A DNA stretch of 64,000 nucleotides from Agelas oroides (taxonomy: Eukaryota > Porifera > Demospongiae > Agelasida > Agelasidae), in NCBI GenBank assembly GCA_949130485.1, contig OX422192.1, forward strand, positions 6,859,085-6,923,084, read 5' to 3'. How positions within the stretch are numbered: the first letter of the stretch is position 1; the number at the start of each line of letters is the position of its first letter. A model generated the notes under the pieces. The model did not search any database, had not been told where the DNA came from, and saw nothing but the letters and a program-made list of their open reading frames with translations. Position numbers and translations under genes: made by a program. This document shows, in pieces, positions 36,481-48,779 of the stretch.

Positions 36481-39400
36481 TAGAGTCATGTAGAGTCAAG
36501 CGTAGCCATGGTAGAATGGAGTATAGAGCCATGATAGAGTGTAATAGACTCAAGTAGAGCCCCATAGTAGAGTGTAGTAGAGTAAAGTAGAGCTAAGTGG
36601 AGCCATGGTAGAGTGAAGTAGAGTGAAGTAGAGTCCAGTAGAGCCATGGTAGAGTATAGTAGAGTCAAGCAGAGTCAACAAGAGACATCGTAGAATGTAG
36701 TAGAGTCACGTAGAGCCGTGCAAGAATGGAATTAAGACATGGTAGAGAGTAGTAGACCCAAGTGGAACCAAGTAGAGCCATGGTAGAGAGTAGTAGAGTA
36801 AAGTGGAGCCATGGTAGAGTGAAGTAGAGTCAAGTAGAGTCGAGTAGAGCCATGGTTGAGTATAGTAGAGTCAAGTAGAGTCAAGAAGAGACATGGTAGA
36901 ATGTAGTAGAGTCACGTAGAGCCATGGTAGAATGGAATAGAGACATGGTAGAGAGTAGTAAAGTCATGTAGAGTCAAGTGCAGTCATGGTAGAATGGAGT
37001 AGAGCCATGGTAGAGTGTAGTAGACCCAAGTAGACCCAGGTAGAGCCCCATGGTAGAGTGTAGTAGAGTAAAGTAGAGGTAAGTGGAGCCATGGTAGAGC
37101 GAAGTAGAGTGAAGTAGAGTCAAGTACAGCCTTGGTAAGGTATAGTAGAGTCAAGAAGAGTCAAGTAGAGACTTGGTAGAATGTAGTAGAGTAACGTAGA
37201 TCCGTGGTAGAATGGAATAGAGATATGGTAGAGTGTAGTAGAGTCATGTAGAATCAAGTGTTGCCATGGTAGAATGGAGTAGAGCCATCGTAGAGTCTAG
37301 TAGACCCAAGTAGAACCAAGTAGAGCCATGGTAGAGTATAGTAGAGTCATGTAGAGTCAAGAAGAGACATGGTAGAATGTAGTAGACTCACGTAGAGCCA
37401 TGGTAGAATGGAATAGAGACATGGTAGAGAGTAGTAGAGTATAGTAGACCCAAGTAGACCCAAGTAGAGTCATAGAGTGTAGTAGAGTAAAGTACAGTTA
37501 AGTGGAGACATGGTAGAGTGAAGTAGAGCCAAGTAGAGACATGGTAGAATCTAGTAGAGACACGTAGAGCAATGGTACAATTGAATAGAGACATGGTAGA
37601 GAGTAGTAGAGTCATGTAGAGTCAAGTGTAGCCATGGTAGAATGGAGGAGAGCCATGGTAGAGTGTTGAAGACCCATGTTGAACCAAGTTGAGGCATGGT
37701 AGAGTGTAGTAGAGTAAAGTAGAGTTAAGTGTAGCCATGATATAGTGAAGTAGATTGAAGTAGAGTCGAGTAGAGCCATGGTAGAGTATAGTAGAGGCAA
37801 GTAGAGTCAAGAAGAGAAATGGTAGAATATAGTAGAGTCACGTAGATCCGTGCTAGAATGGAAGAGAGACATGGTAGAGAGTAGTAGAGTCATGTAGAGC
37901 CAAGTAGAGCCATGGTAGAGTGTAGTAGAGTAAGGTGGAGCCTTGGTAGAGTGAAGTAGAGTGAAGTAGAGTCGAGTCGAGCCATGGTAGAGTGTACTAG
38001 AGTCAAGTAGAGTCAAGAAGAGACATGGTAGAATGTAGTAGAGTCACGTAGAGCCATGGTAGAATGGAATAGAGACATGGTAGAGAGTAGTAAAGTCATG
38101 TAGAGTCAAGTGCTGCCATGGTAGAAAGGAGTAGAGCCATGGTAGAGTGTAGTAGAGCCAAGTAGACCCAGGTAGAGCCCCATGATAGAGTGTAGTAGAG
38201 TAAAGTAGAGCTAAGTGGAGCCATGGTACAGCCAAGTAGAGTGAAGTAGAGTTGAGTAGAGCCATGATAGAGTATAGTAGAGTCAAGTACAGTCAAGAAG
38301 AGACATGGTAGAGTGTAGTGGTGTCACGTAGATCCGTTGTAGAATGGAAGAGAGACATGGTAGAGAGTAGTATAGTCATGTAGAGCCAAGTAGAGCGATG
38401 GTAGTATGTAGTAGAGTAAAGTACAGGTGAGTGGAGCCATGGTAGAGTGAAGTAGAGTGAAGTAAAGTCGTGTACAGCCATGGTAGGGTATAGTAGAGTC
38501 AACAAGGGTCAAGTAGAGACTTGGTGGAATGTAGTAGAGTAACGTACAGCCATGGCAGAATGGAATAGAGACATGGTAGAGAGTAGTAGAGTCATGTAAA
38601 GTCAAGTGCAGCCATGGTAGAATGGAGTAGAGTAAAGTTGAGTTCAGTATAGAGCCATGGTAGAGTGAGTTTGAGTGAAATAGAGTCGAGTTGATTCCTG
38701 GTAGAGTATAGTAGAGTCAAGTAGAGTCAAGAAGAGACATGGTAGAATGTAGTAGAGTCACGTAGATCCGTGGTAGAATGGAATAGAGACATGGTAGAGC
38801 GTAGTAGAGTCATGTAGAGTCAAGTGTAGCCATGGTAGAATGGAGGAAAGAGCCATGGTAGTGTGTAGTATACCCAAGTAAAACCAAGTAGAGTCATGGT
38901 AGAATGTAGTAGAGTAAAGTAGAGCTAAGTGGAGCAATGGTAGAGTGAAGTAGAGTGAAGTAGAGTCGAGTAGAGCCATGGTAGAGTATAGTAGTGTCAA
39001 GTAGAGTGAAGAAGAGACATCGTAGAATGTAATACAGTCACATGGTAGAATAGAAGGGAGACATGGTAGAGACTAGTACAGTCATGTAGAGCCAGGTAGA
39101 GCCATGGTAGAGTGTAGTAGAGTAAAGTAGAGTGAAGTGGAGCCATGGTAGAGTGAAGTAGAGTGAAGTAGAGTCGAGTAGAGCCATGGTAGAATATCGT
39201 AGATTCAAGTAGAGTCAAGAAGAGATATGGTAGAATGTAGTAGAGTCACGTAGATCCGTGGTAGAATGAAAGAGAGACATGGTAGAGAGTAGTAGAGTCA
39301 TGTAGAGTCAAGTGCAGCCATGGTACAATGGAGTAGAGCCGTGGTAGAGTGTAGTAGACCCAAGTAGACCCAGGTAGAGCCCCATGGTAGAGTGTAGTAG

Positions 39401-41460
39401 AGTAAAGTAGAGCTAAGTGGAGCCATGGTAGAGTGAAGTAGAGTGAAGTAGAGTCGAGTAGAGCCATGGTAGAGTATAGTAGCTTCAAGTAGAGTCAAGA
39501 AGAGACATGGTAGAGTGTAGTGGTGTCACGTAGATCCGTTGTAGAATGGAAGAGAGACATGGTAGAGAGTAGTATAGTCATGTAGTGCCAAGTAGAGCCA
39601 TGGTAGTATGTAGTAGAGTAAAGTAGAGGTGAGTGGAGCCATGGTAGAGTGAAGTAGAGTGAAGTAAAGTCGAGTACAGCCATGGTAGGGTATAGTAGAG
39701 TCAAGAAGAGTGAAGTAGAGACTTGGTAGAATGTAGTAGAGTAACGTAGATCCGTGCTAGAATGGAATAGAGATATGGTAGAGTGTAGTAGAGTCATGTA
39801 GAATCAAGTGTAGCAATGGTAGAATGGTGTAGAGCCATCTTAGAGTGTACTAGATCCAAGTGGAACCAAGTAGAGCCATGGTAGAGTATGGTAGAGTCAA
39901 GTAGAGTCAAGAAGAGACATGGTAGAATGTACTAGAGTGACGTAGAGCCATGGTAGAATGGAATAGAGACAAGGTAGAGTGTAGCAGAGAATAGTAGACC
40001 CAAGTGGAGCCAAGTAGAGCCATGGTAGAGTGTAGTAGAGTAAAGTACAGTTAAGTGGAGCCATGGTAGAGTGAAGTAGAGTGAAGTAAAGTCGAGTACA
40101 GCAATGGTAGGGTATAGTAGAGTCAAGAAAAGTCAAGTAGAGACTTGGTAGAATGTAGTAGAGTAACGTAGATCTGTGATAGAATGGAATTGAGATATGG
40201 TAGAGTGTAGTAGAGTCATGTAGAATCAAGTATAGCCATGGTAGAATGGAGTAGAGCCATTGTAGAGTGTAGTAGACCCAAGTCGAACCAAGTAGAGCCA
40301 TGGTAGAGTATAGTAGAGTCAAATAGAGTCAAGAAGAGACATGGTAGAATGTAGTAGAGTGACGTAGACCCATGGTAGAATGGAATAGAGACAAGGTAGA
40401 GAGTAGAAGAGAATAGTAGACCCAAGTAGAGCCAAGTAGAGCCATGGTAGAGTGTAGTAGAGTAAAGTACACTTAAGTGGAGCCATGGTAGAGTGAAGTA
40501 GAGTGAAGTAAAGTCGAGTACAGCCATGGTAGTGTATAGTAGAGTCAAGAAGTGTCAAGTAGAGACTTGGTAGAATGTAGTAGAGTAAAGTAAAGATACG
40601 TGGAACCATGGTAGAGAGAAGTAGAGTGAAGTAGAGCCAAGTTGAGCCATGGTAGAGTATTGTAGAGTCAAGTAGGGTTAAGAAGAGACATGGTAGAATG
40701 TAGTAGAGTTATGCAGAGCCATCGTACAAAGGAATAGACACATGGTAGAGAGTAGTAGAGTCATGTAGGATCAAGTGAAGCCATGGTAGAATGGAGTAGA
40801 GCCATGGTAGAGTGTAGTAGACTCAAGTAGACCCAAGTAGAGCCCCATGGTAGAGTGTAGTAGAGTAAAGTAGAGCTAAGTGGAGCCATGGTAGATTGAA
40901 GTAGAGTCGAGTAGTGCCATGGTAGAGTATAGTAGAGTCAATTAGAGTCAAGAAGAGAAATGGTAGAATGTAGTAGAGTCACGTCGATCCGTGGTAGAAT
41001 GGAAGAGAGACTTGGTAGAGAGTAGTAGAGTAATGTAGAGCCAAGTAGAGCCATGGTAGAGTGTGGTAGAGTAAAGTAGATTTAAGTGAAGCCATGATAG
41101 AGTGAAATAGAGTGAAGTAGAGTCGAGTAGAGCCATGATAGAGTATAGTAGACTCAAGTAGAGTCAAGAAGAGACATGGTAGAGTGTAGTAGAGTAAAGT
41201 AGAGTTAAGTGGATCCATGGTAGAGTGAAGTAGAGTGAAGTAGAGTCCAGTAGAGCCATGGTAGAGTATAGTAGAGTCAAGAAGAGTCAACAAGAGACAT
41301 CGTAGAATGTAGTAGAGTCACGTAGAGCCGTGCAAGAATGGAATTAAGACATGGTAGAGAGTAGTAGACCCAAGTAGAATCAAGTATAGCCATGGTAGAA
41401 TGGAGTAGAGCCATTGTAGAGTGTAGTAGACCCAAGTCGAACCAAGTAGAGCCATGGTAG

Positions 41461-41740
41461 AGTATGGTAGAGTCAAGAAGAGACATGGTAGAATGTAGTA
41501 GAGTGACGTAGAGCCATGGTAGAATGGAATAGAGAAATGGTAGAGAGTAGTAAAGTCATGTAGAGTCAAGTGCAGTCATCGTAGAATGGAGTAGAGCCAT
41601 GGTAGACTGTAGTACACCAAAGTAGACCCAGGTAGAGCCCCATGGTAGAGTGTAGTAGAGTAAAGTAGAGCTAAGTGGAGCCATGGTAGAGGGAAGTAGA
41701 GTGAAGTAGAGTCAAGTGTAGCCATGGTAGAGTATAGTAG
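41461..41740 (+). repeat. 280-bp tandem repeat, copy 1
   Basis: The segment with GTGACGTAGAGCC, GTAGTAAAGTCATG, GTGCAGTCATC and GTAGTACACCAAAG is repeated 280 bp downstream. Copy 1 differs by GAGAAATGG for GAGACATGG, CATCG for CATTG, and GAGGGAAG for GAGCGAAG. The left-hand homologue at 23.4-23.7 kb has one such segment. Confidence 0.82.
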
Positions 41741-42020
41741 AGTCAAGTAGAGTCAAGAAGAGACATGGTAGAATGTAGTAGAGTGACGTAGAGCCATGGT
41801 AGAATGGAATAGAGACATGGTAGAGAGTAGTAAAGTCATGTAGAGTCAAGTGCAGTCATTGTAGAATGGAGTAGAGCCATGGTAGACTGTAGTACACCAA
41901 AGTAGACCCAGGTAGAGCCCCATGGTAGAGTGTAGTAGAGTAAAGTAGAGCTAAGTGGAGCCATGGTAGAGCGAAGTAGAGTGAAGTAGAGTCAAGTGGA
42001 GCCATGGTAGAGTATAGTAG
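41741..42020 (+). repeat. 280-bp tandem repeat, copy 2
   Basis: Second copy of the 280-bp unit. It continues into GTATAGTCAAGAAG and a GTGGTGTCACG segment, the order also seen at 23.7 kb. The single-segment doubling shows that the smallest amplification step visible here is one segment. Confidence 0.82.
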
Positions 42021-44900
42021 AGTCAAGTATAGTCAAGAAGAGACATGGTAGAGTGTAGTGGTGTCACGTAGATCCGTTGTAGAATGGAAGAGAGACATGG
42101 TAGAGAGTAGTATAATCATGTAGAGCCAAGTAGAGCCATGGTAGTATGTAGTAGAGTAAAGTACAGTTAAGTGGAGCCATGGTAGAGTGAAGTAGAGTGA
42201 AGTAAAGTCGAGTACAGCCATGGTAGGGTATAGTAGAGTCAAGAAGAGTCAAGTAGAGACTTGGTAGAATGTAGTAGAGTAATGTAGATCCGTGATAGAA
42301 TGGAATAGAGATATGGTAGAGTGTAGTAGAGTCATGTAGAGTCAAGTGTAGCCATGGTAGAATGGAGTAGAGCCATCTAGAGTGTACTAGACCCAAGTCC
42401 AACCAAGTAGAGCCGTGGTAGAGTATAGTAGAGTCAAGTAGAGTCAAGAAGGGACATGGTTGAATGTAGTAGAGTGACGTAGAGCCATGGTAGAATGGAA
42501 TAGAGACAAGGTAGAGAGTAGTAGAGTATAGTAGACCCAAGTGGACCCAAGTAGAGCCATGGTAGACTGAAGTAGAGTAAAGTAAAGCTACGTGGAACCA
42601 TGGTAGAGAGAAGTAGAGTGAAGTAGTGTGAAGTAGAGTGAAGTAGAGCAAACTAGAGTCATGGTAGACTGTAGTAGAGTCACGTAGAATGATGGTAGAA
42701 TGGAATAGAGACATGGTAGAGAGTAGTAGAGTCATGTAGAGTCAAGCGTAGCCATGGTAGAATGGAGTATAGAGCCATGATAGAGTGTAATAGACCCAAG
42801 TAGAGCCCCATAGTAGAGTGTAGTAGAGTAAAGTAGAGCTAAGTGGAGCCATGGTAGAGCATAGTAGAGCCAAGTAGAGCCAAGTTGAGCCATGGTAGAG
42901 TATTGTAGAGTCAAGTAGGGTAAGAAGAGACATGGTAGAATGTAGTAGAGTTACGCAGAGCCATGGTAGAGAGGAATACAGACATGGTAGAGATTAGTAG
43001 AGTCATGTAGGATCAAGTGAAGCCATGGTAGAATGGAGTAGAGCCATGGTAGAGTGTAGTAGACTCAAGTAGACCCAAGTAGAGCCCCATGGTAGAGTGT
43101 AGTAGAGTAAAGTAGAGCTAAGTGGAGCCATGGTAGATTGAAGTAGAGTCGAGTAGAGCCATTGTAGAGTATAGTAGACTCAAGTAGAGTCAAGAAGAGA
43201 CATGGTAGAGTGTAGTAGAGTAATGTAGAGTTAAGTGGAGCCATGGTAGAGTGAAGTAGAGTGAAGTAGAGTCCAGTAGAGCCATGGTAGAGTATAGTAG
43301 AGTCAAGCAGAGTCAACAAGAGACATCGTAGAATGTAGTAGAGTCACGTAGAGCCGTGCAAGAATGGAATTAAGACATGGTAGAGAGTAGTAGACCCAAG
43401 TGGAACCAAGTAGAGCCATGGTAGAGTATAGTAGAGTAAAGTGGAGCCACGACAGAGTGAAGTAGAATCAAGTAGAGTCGAGTACAGCCATGGTAGAGTA
43501 TAGTAGAGTCAAGTACAGTCAACAAGAGACATGGTAGAATGTAGTAGAGTCATGTAGAGCCATGGTTGAATGGAATAGAGACATGGTACAGAGTAATAAA
43601 GTCATGTAGAGTCAAGTGCAGTGATGGTAGAATTGAGTAGAACCATGGTAGAGTGTAGTAGACCAAAGTAGACCAAGGTAGAGCCTCATGGTAGAGTGTA
43701 GTAGAGTAAAGTAGAGCTAAGTGGAGCCATGGTAGAGAGAACTAGAGTGAAGTAGAGTCAAGTGGAGCCATGGTAGAGTATAGTAGAGTCAAGTAGAGTG
43801 AAGAAGAGACATGGTAGAGTGTAGTGGTGTCAGGTAGATCCGTTGTAGAATGGAAGAGAGACATCGTAGAGAGTAGTATAGTCATGTAGAGCCAAGTAGA
43901 GCCATGGTAGTATGTAGTAGAGTAAAGTAGAGGTGAGTGGAGCCATGGTAGAGTGAAGTAGAGTGAAGTAAAGCTACGTGGAACCATGGTAGAGAGAAGT
44001 AGAGTGAAGTAGAGTGAAGTAGAGTGAAGTAGAGCAAAGTAGAGACATGGTAGACTGTAGTAGAGTCACGTAGAGTGATGGTAGAATGGAATAGAGACAT
44101 GGTAGAGAGTAGTAGAGTCATGTAGAGTCAAGCGTAGCCATGGTAGAATGGAGTATAGAGCCATGGTAGAGTGTAATAGACCCAAGTAGAGCCCGTAGTA
44201 GAGTAAAGTAGAGCTAAGTGGATCCATGGTAGAGCGTAGTAGAGCCAAGTAGAGCCAAGTTGAGCCATGGTAGAGTATTGTAGAGTCAAGTAGGGTTAAG
44301 AAGAGACATGGTAGAATGTAGTAGAGTTACGCCGAGCCATGGTAGAGAGGAATACAGACATGGTAGAGATTAGTAGAGTCATGTAGGATCAAGTGAAGCC
44401 ATGGTAGAATGGAGTAGAGCCATGGTAGAGTGTAGTAGACTCAAGTAGACCCAAGTAGAGCCCCATGGTAGAGTGTAGTAGAGCTAAGTAGAGCCATGGT
44501 AGATTGATGTAGAGTTGAGTAGTGCCATGGTAGAGTATAGTAGAATCAAGTAGAGTCAAGAAGAGAAATGGTAGAATGTAGTAGAGTCACGTAGATCCGT
44601 GGTAGAATGGAAGAGAGACATGGTAGAGAGTAGTAGAGTCATGTAGAGCCAAGTAGAGCCATGGTAGAGTGTAATAGAGTAAAGTAGATTTAAGTGGAGC
44701 CATGATAGAGTGAAATAGAGTGAAGTAGAGTCGAGTAGAGCCATGGTAGAGTATAGTAGACTCAAGTAGAGTCAAGAAGAGACATGGTAGAGTGTAGTAG
44801 AGTAAAGTAGAGTTAAGTGGAGCCATGGTAGAGTGAAGTAGAGTGAAGTAGAGTCCAGTAGAGCCATGGTAGAGTATAGTAGAGTCAAGCAGAGTCAACA

Positions 44901-45369
44901 AGAGACATCGTAGAATGTAGTAGAGTCACGTAGAGCCGTGCAAGAATGGAATTAAGACATGGTAGAGAGTAGTAGACCCAAGTGGAACCAAGTAGAGCCA
45001 TGGTAGAGTGTAGTAGAGTAAAGTGGAGCCATGGTAGAGTGAAGTAGAGTCAAGTAGAGTCGAGTAGAGCCATGGTTGAGTATAGTAGAGTCAAGTAGAG
45101 TCAAGAAGAGACATGGTAGAATGTAGTAGAGTCACGTAGAGCCATGGTAGAATGGAATAGAGACATGGTAGAGAGTAGCAAAGTCATGTAGAGTCAAGTG
45201 CAGTCATGGTAGAATGGAGTAGAGCCATGGTAGAGTGTAGTAGAACCAAGTAGACCCAGGTAGAGCCCCATGGTAGAGTGTAGTAGAGTAAAGTAGAGCT
45301 AAGTGGAGCCATGGTAGAGCGAAGTAGAGTGAAGTAGAGTCAAGTGGAGCCATGGTAGAGTATAGTAGA
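44901..45369 (+). repeat. Segments matching 17.03-17.48 kb
   Basis: Continues the 27,869-bp offset to the 17-kb region, including GCAAGAATGGAATTAAG and the GGTTGAGTATAG word. The match ends near 45,344, where this copy reads GTGGAGCC and the 17-kb copy GTACAGCC, at the point where the sequence enters the B dimer. Confidence 0.8.
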
Positions 45370-47054
45370 GTCAAGTAGAGTCAAGAAGAGACATGGTAGA
45401 GTATAGTGGTGTCAGGTAGATCCGTTGTAGAATGGAAGAGAGACATGGTAGAGAGTAGTATAGTCATGTAGAGCCAAGTAGAGCCATGGTAGTATGTAGT
45501 AGAGTAAAGTAGAGGTGAGTGGAGCCATGGTAGAGTGAAGTAGAGTGAAGTAAAGTCGAGTACAGCCATGGTAGGGTATAGTAGAGTCAAGAAGAGTCAA
45601 GTAGAGACTTGGTAAAATGTAGTAGAGTAACGTAGATCCGTGGTAGAATGGAATAGAGATATGGTAGAGTGTAGTAGAGTCATGTAGAATCAAGTGTAGC
45701 CATGGTAGAATGGAGTAGAGCCATCTAGAGTGTAGTAGACCGAAGTAGAACCAAGTAGAGCCATGGTAGAGTATAGTAGAGTAAAGTAGAGTCAAGAAGA
45801 GACATGGTAGAATGTAGTAGAGTGACATAGAGCCATGGTAGAATGGAATAGAGACATGGTAGAGAGTAGTAGAGTATAGTAGACCCAGGTAGACCCAAGT
45901 ATAGAGTGTAGTAGAGTAAAGTACAATTAAGTGGAGACATGGTAGAGTGAAGTGGAGTGAAGTAGAGCCAAGTAGAGACATGGTAGAATGTAGTAGAAAC
46001 ATGTAGAGCAATGGTAGAATGGAATAGAGACATGGTAGAGAGTAGTAGAGTCATGTAGAGTCAAGTGTAGCCATGGTAGAATGGAGGAGAGCCATGGTAG
46101 GGTGTTGAAGACCCATGTTGAACCAAGTAGAGCCATGGAAGAGTGTAGTAGAGTAAAGTAGAGTTAAGTGTAGCCATGATAGACTGAAGTAGATTGAAGT
46201 AGAGTCGAGTAGAGCCATGGTAGAGTATAGTAGAGTCAAGTAGAGCCAAGAAGAGAAATGGTAGAATGTAGTAGAGTCACGTAGATCCGTGGTAGAATGG
46301 AAGAGAGACATGGTAAAGAGTAGTAGAGTCATGTAGAGCCAAGTAGAGCCATGGTAGAGTGTAGTAGAGTAAAGTAGATTTAAGTGGAGCCATGATAGAG
46401 TGAAATAGAGTGAAGTAGAGTCGAGTAGAGCCATGGTAGAGTATAGTAGAGTCAAGTATAGTCAACAAGAGACATGGTAGAGTGTAGTAGAGTGAAGTAG
46501 AGTTAAGTGGAGCCATGGTAGAGTGAAGTAGAGTGAAATAGAGTCCAGTACAGCCGTGGTAGAGTATAGTAGAGTGAAGCAGAGTCAACAAGAGACATCA
46601 TAGAATGTAGTAGAGTCACGTAGAGCCGTGCAAGAATGGAATTCAGACATGGTAGAGAGTAGTAGACCCAAGTAGAACCAAGTAGAGCCATGGTAGAGTG
46701 TAGTAGAGTAAAGTGGAGCCATGGTAGAGTGAAGTAGAGTGAAGTAGAGTCAAGTAGAGCCATGGTAGAGTATAGTAGAGTCAAGTACAGTCAAGAAGAT
46801 ACATGGTAGAATGTATTAGAGTCACGTAGAGCCATGGTAGAATGGAATAGAGACTTGGCAGAGAGTAGTAAAGTCATGTAGAGTCAAGTGAAGCCATGGT
46901 AGAATGGAGTAGAGCCATGGTAGAGTATAGTAGACCCAAGTAGACCAAGGTAGAGCCCCATGGTAGAGTATAGTAGAGTAAAGTAGAGCTAAGTGGAGCC
47001 ATGGTAGAGCGAAGTAGAGTGAAGCAGAGTCGAGCTATGGTAGAGTATAGTAGA
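45370..47054 (+). repeat. 1,685-bp B tandem repeat, copy 1
   Basis: Landmarks at 45,725, 46,051, 46,277, 46,503 and 46,874 recur exactly 1,685 bp downstream, and also match the B block at 30.55-32.2 kb (offset 14,898). The unit includes the shortened GTATAGAGTGTAG junction, the GTGTTGAAGACCCATG word, the GTCCAGTACAGCCGTGG word and the 5-bp-short GTCGAGCTATGG word. Changes against copy 2 include GACATAGAGCC for GACGTAGAGCC near 45,833. Confidence 0.9.
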
Positions 47055-48739
47055 GTCAAGTAGAGTCAAGAAGAGACATGGTAGAGCGTAGTGGTGTCAC
47101 GTAGATCCGTTGTAGAATGGAAGAGAGACATGGTAGAGAGTAGTATAGTCATGTAGAGCCAAGTAGAGCCATGGTAGTATGTAGTAGAGTAAAGTAGAGG
47201 TGAGTGGAGCCATGGTAGAGTGAAGTAGAGTGAAGTAAAGTCGAGTACAGCCATGGTAGGGTATAGTAGAGTCAAGAAGAGTCAAGTAGAGACTTGGTAA
47301 AATGTAGTAGAGTAACGTAGATCTGTGGTAGAATGGAATAGAGATATGGTAGAGTGTAGTAGAGTCATGTAGAATCAAGTGTAGCCATGGTAGAATGGAG
47401 TAGAGTCATCTAGAGTGTAGTAGACCGAAGTAGAACCAAGTAGAGCCATGGTAGAGTATAGTAGAGTAAAGTAGAGTCAAGAAGAGACATGGTAGAATGT
47501 AGTAGAGTGACGTAGAGCCATGGTAGAATGGAATAGAGACATGGTAGAGAGTAGTAGAGTATAGTAGACCCAAGTAGACCCAAGTATAGAGTGTAGTAGA
47601 GTAAAGTACAATTAAGTGGAGACATGGTAGAGTGAAGTGGAGTGAAGTAGAGCCAAGTAGAGACATGGTAGAATGTAGTAGAAACACGTAGAGCAATGGT
47701 AGAATGGAATAGAGACATGGTAGAGAGTAGTAGAGTCATGTAGTGTCAAGTGTAGCCATGGTAGAATGGAGGAGAGCCATGGTAGAGTGTTGAAGACCCA
47801 TGTTGAACCAAGTAGAACCATGGAAGAGTGTAGTAGAGTAAAGTAGAGTTAAGTGTAGCCATGATAGACTGAAGTAGATTGAAGTAGAGTCGAGTAGAGC
47901 CATGGTAGAGTATAGTAGAGTCAAGTAGAGCCAAGAAGAGAAATGGTAGAATGTAGTAGAGTCACGTAGATCCGTGGTAGAATGGAAGAGAGACATGGTA
48001 AAGAGTAGTAGAGTCATGTAGAGCCAAGTAGAGCCATGGTAGAGTGTAGTAGAGTAAAGTAGATTTAAGTGGAGCCATGATAGAGTGAAATAGAGTGAAG
48101 TAGAGTCGAGTAGAGCCATGGTAGAGTATAGTAGAGTCAAGTATAGTCAACAAGAGACATGGTAGGGTGTAGTAGAGTGAAGTAGAGTTAAGTGGAGCCA
48201 TGGTAGAGTGAAGTAGAGTGAAATAGAGTCCAGTACAGCCGTGGTAGAGTATAGTAGAGTGAAGCAGAGTCAACAAGAGACATCATAGAATGTAGTAGAG
48301 TCACGTAGAGCCGTGCAAGAATGGAATTCAGACATGGTAGAGAGTAGTAGACCCAAGTAGAACCAAGTAGAGCCATGGTAGAGTGTAGTAGAGTAAAGTG
48401 GAGCCATGGTAGAGTGAAGTAGAGTGAAGTAGAGTCAAGTAGAGCCATGGTAGGGTATAGTAGAGTCAAGTACAGTCAAGAAGAGACATGGTAGAATGTA
48501 TTAGAGTCACGTAGAGCCATGGTAGAATGGAATAGAGACTTGGTAGAGAGTAGTAAAGTCATGTAGAGTCAAGTGAAGCCATGGTAGAATGGAGTAGAGC
48601 CATGGTAGAGTATAGTAGACCCAAGTAGACCAAGGTAGAGCCCCATGGTAGAGTGTAGTAGAGTAAAGTAGAGCTAAGTGGAGCCATGGTAGAGCGAAGT
48701 AGAGTGAAGCAGAGTCGAGCTATGGTAGAGTATAGTAGA
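47055..48739 (+). repeat. 1,685-bp B tandem repeat, copy 2
   Basis: Direct tandem copy of 45,370-47,054. Both copies share the CATCATAGAATG change near 46,600 and 48,290, which the 30-32 kb B block lacks (CATCGTAGAATG), so these two are each other's closest relatives. The copy is followed by sequence that begins as a third B start but becomes the A block. Confidence 0.9.
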
Positions 48740-48779
48740 GTCAAGTAGAGTCAAGAAGAGACATGGTAGAGCGTAGTGG

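Larger units (their letters stand above)
36600..44900 (+). repeat. 8.3-kb second copy of 16.95-26.3 kb
   Basis: This block repeats the order of 16,950-26,330 with stepwise offsets: 19,649 to about 37,276, 19,951 to about 39.2 kb, 18,047 to about 41.3 kb, and 18,307-18,308 to about 44.63 kb. Each step is an indel between the two copies: 302 bp missing on the left, 1,904 bp extra on the left, and a net 260 bp extra here. From about 42.3 kb it also matches 14.46-17.0 kb at offset 27,869, and after 44.63 kb it follows that second source. Between steps the copies look very similar, with scattered single-base changes. Confidence 0.87.
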
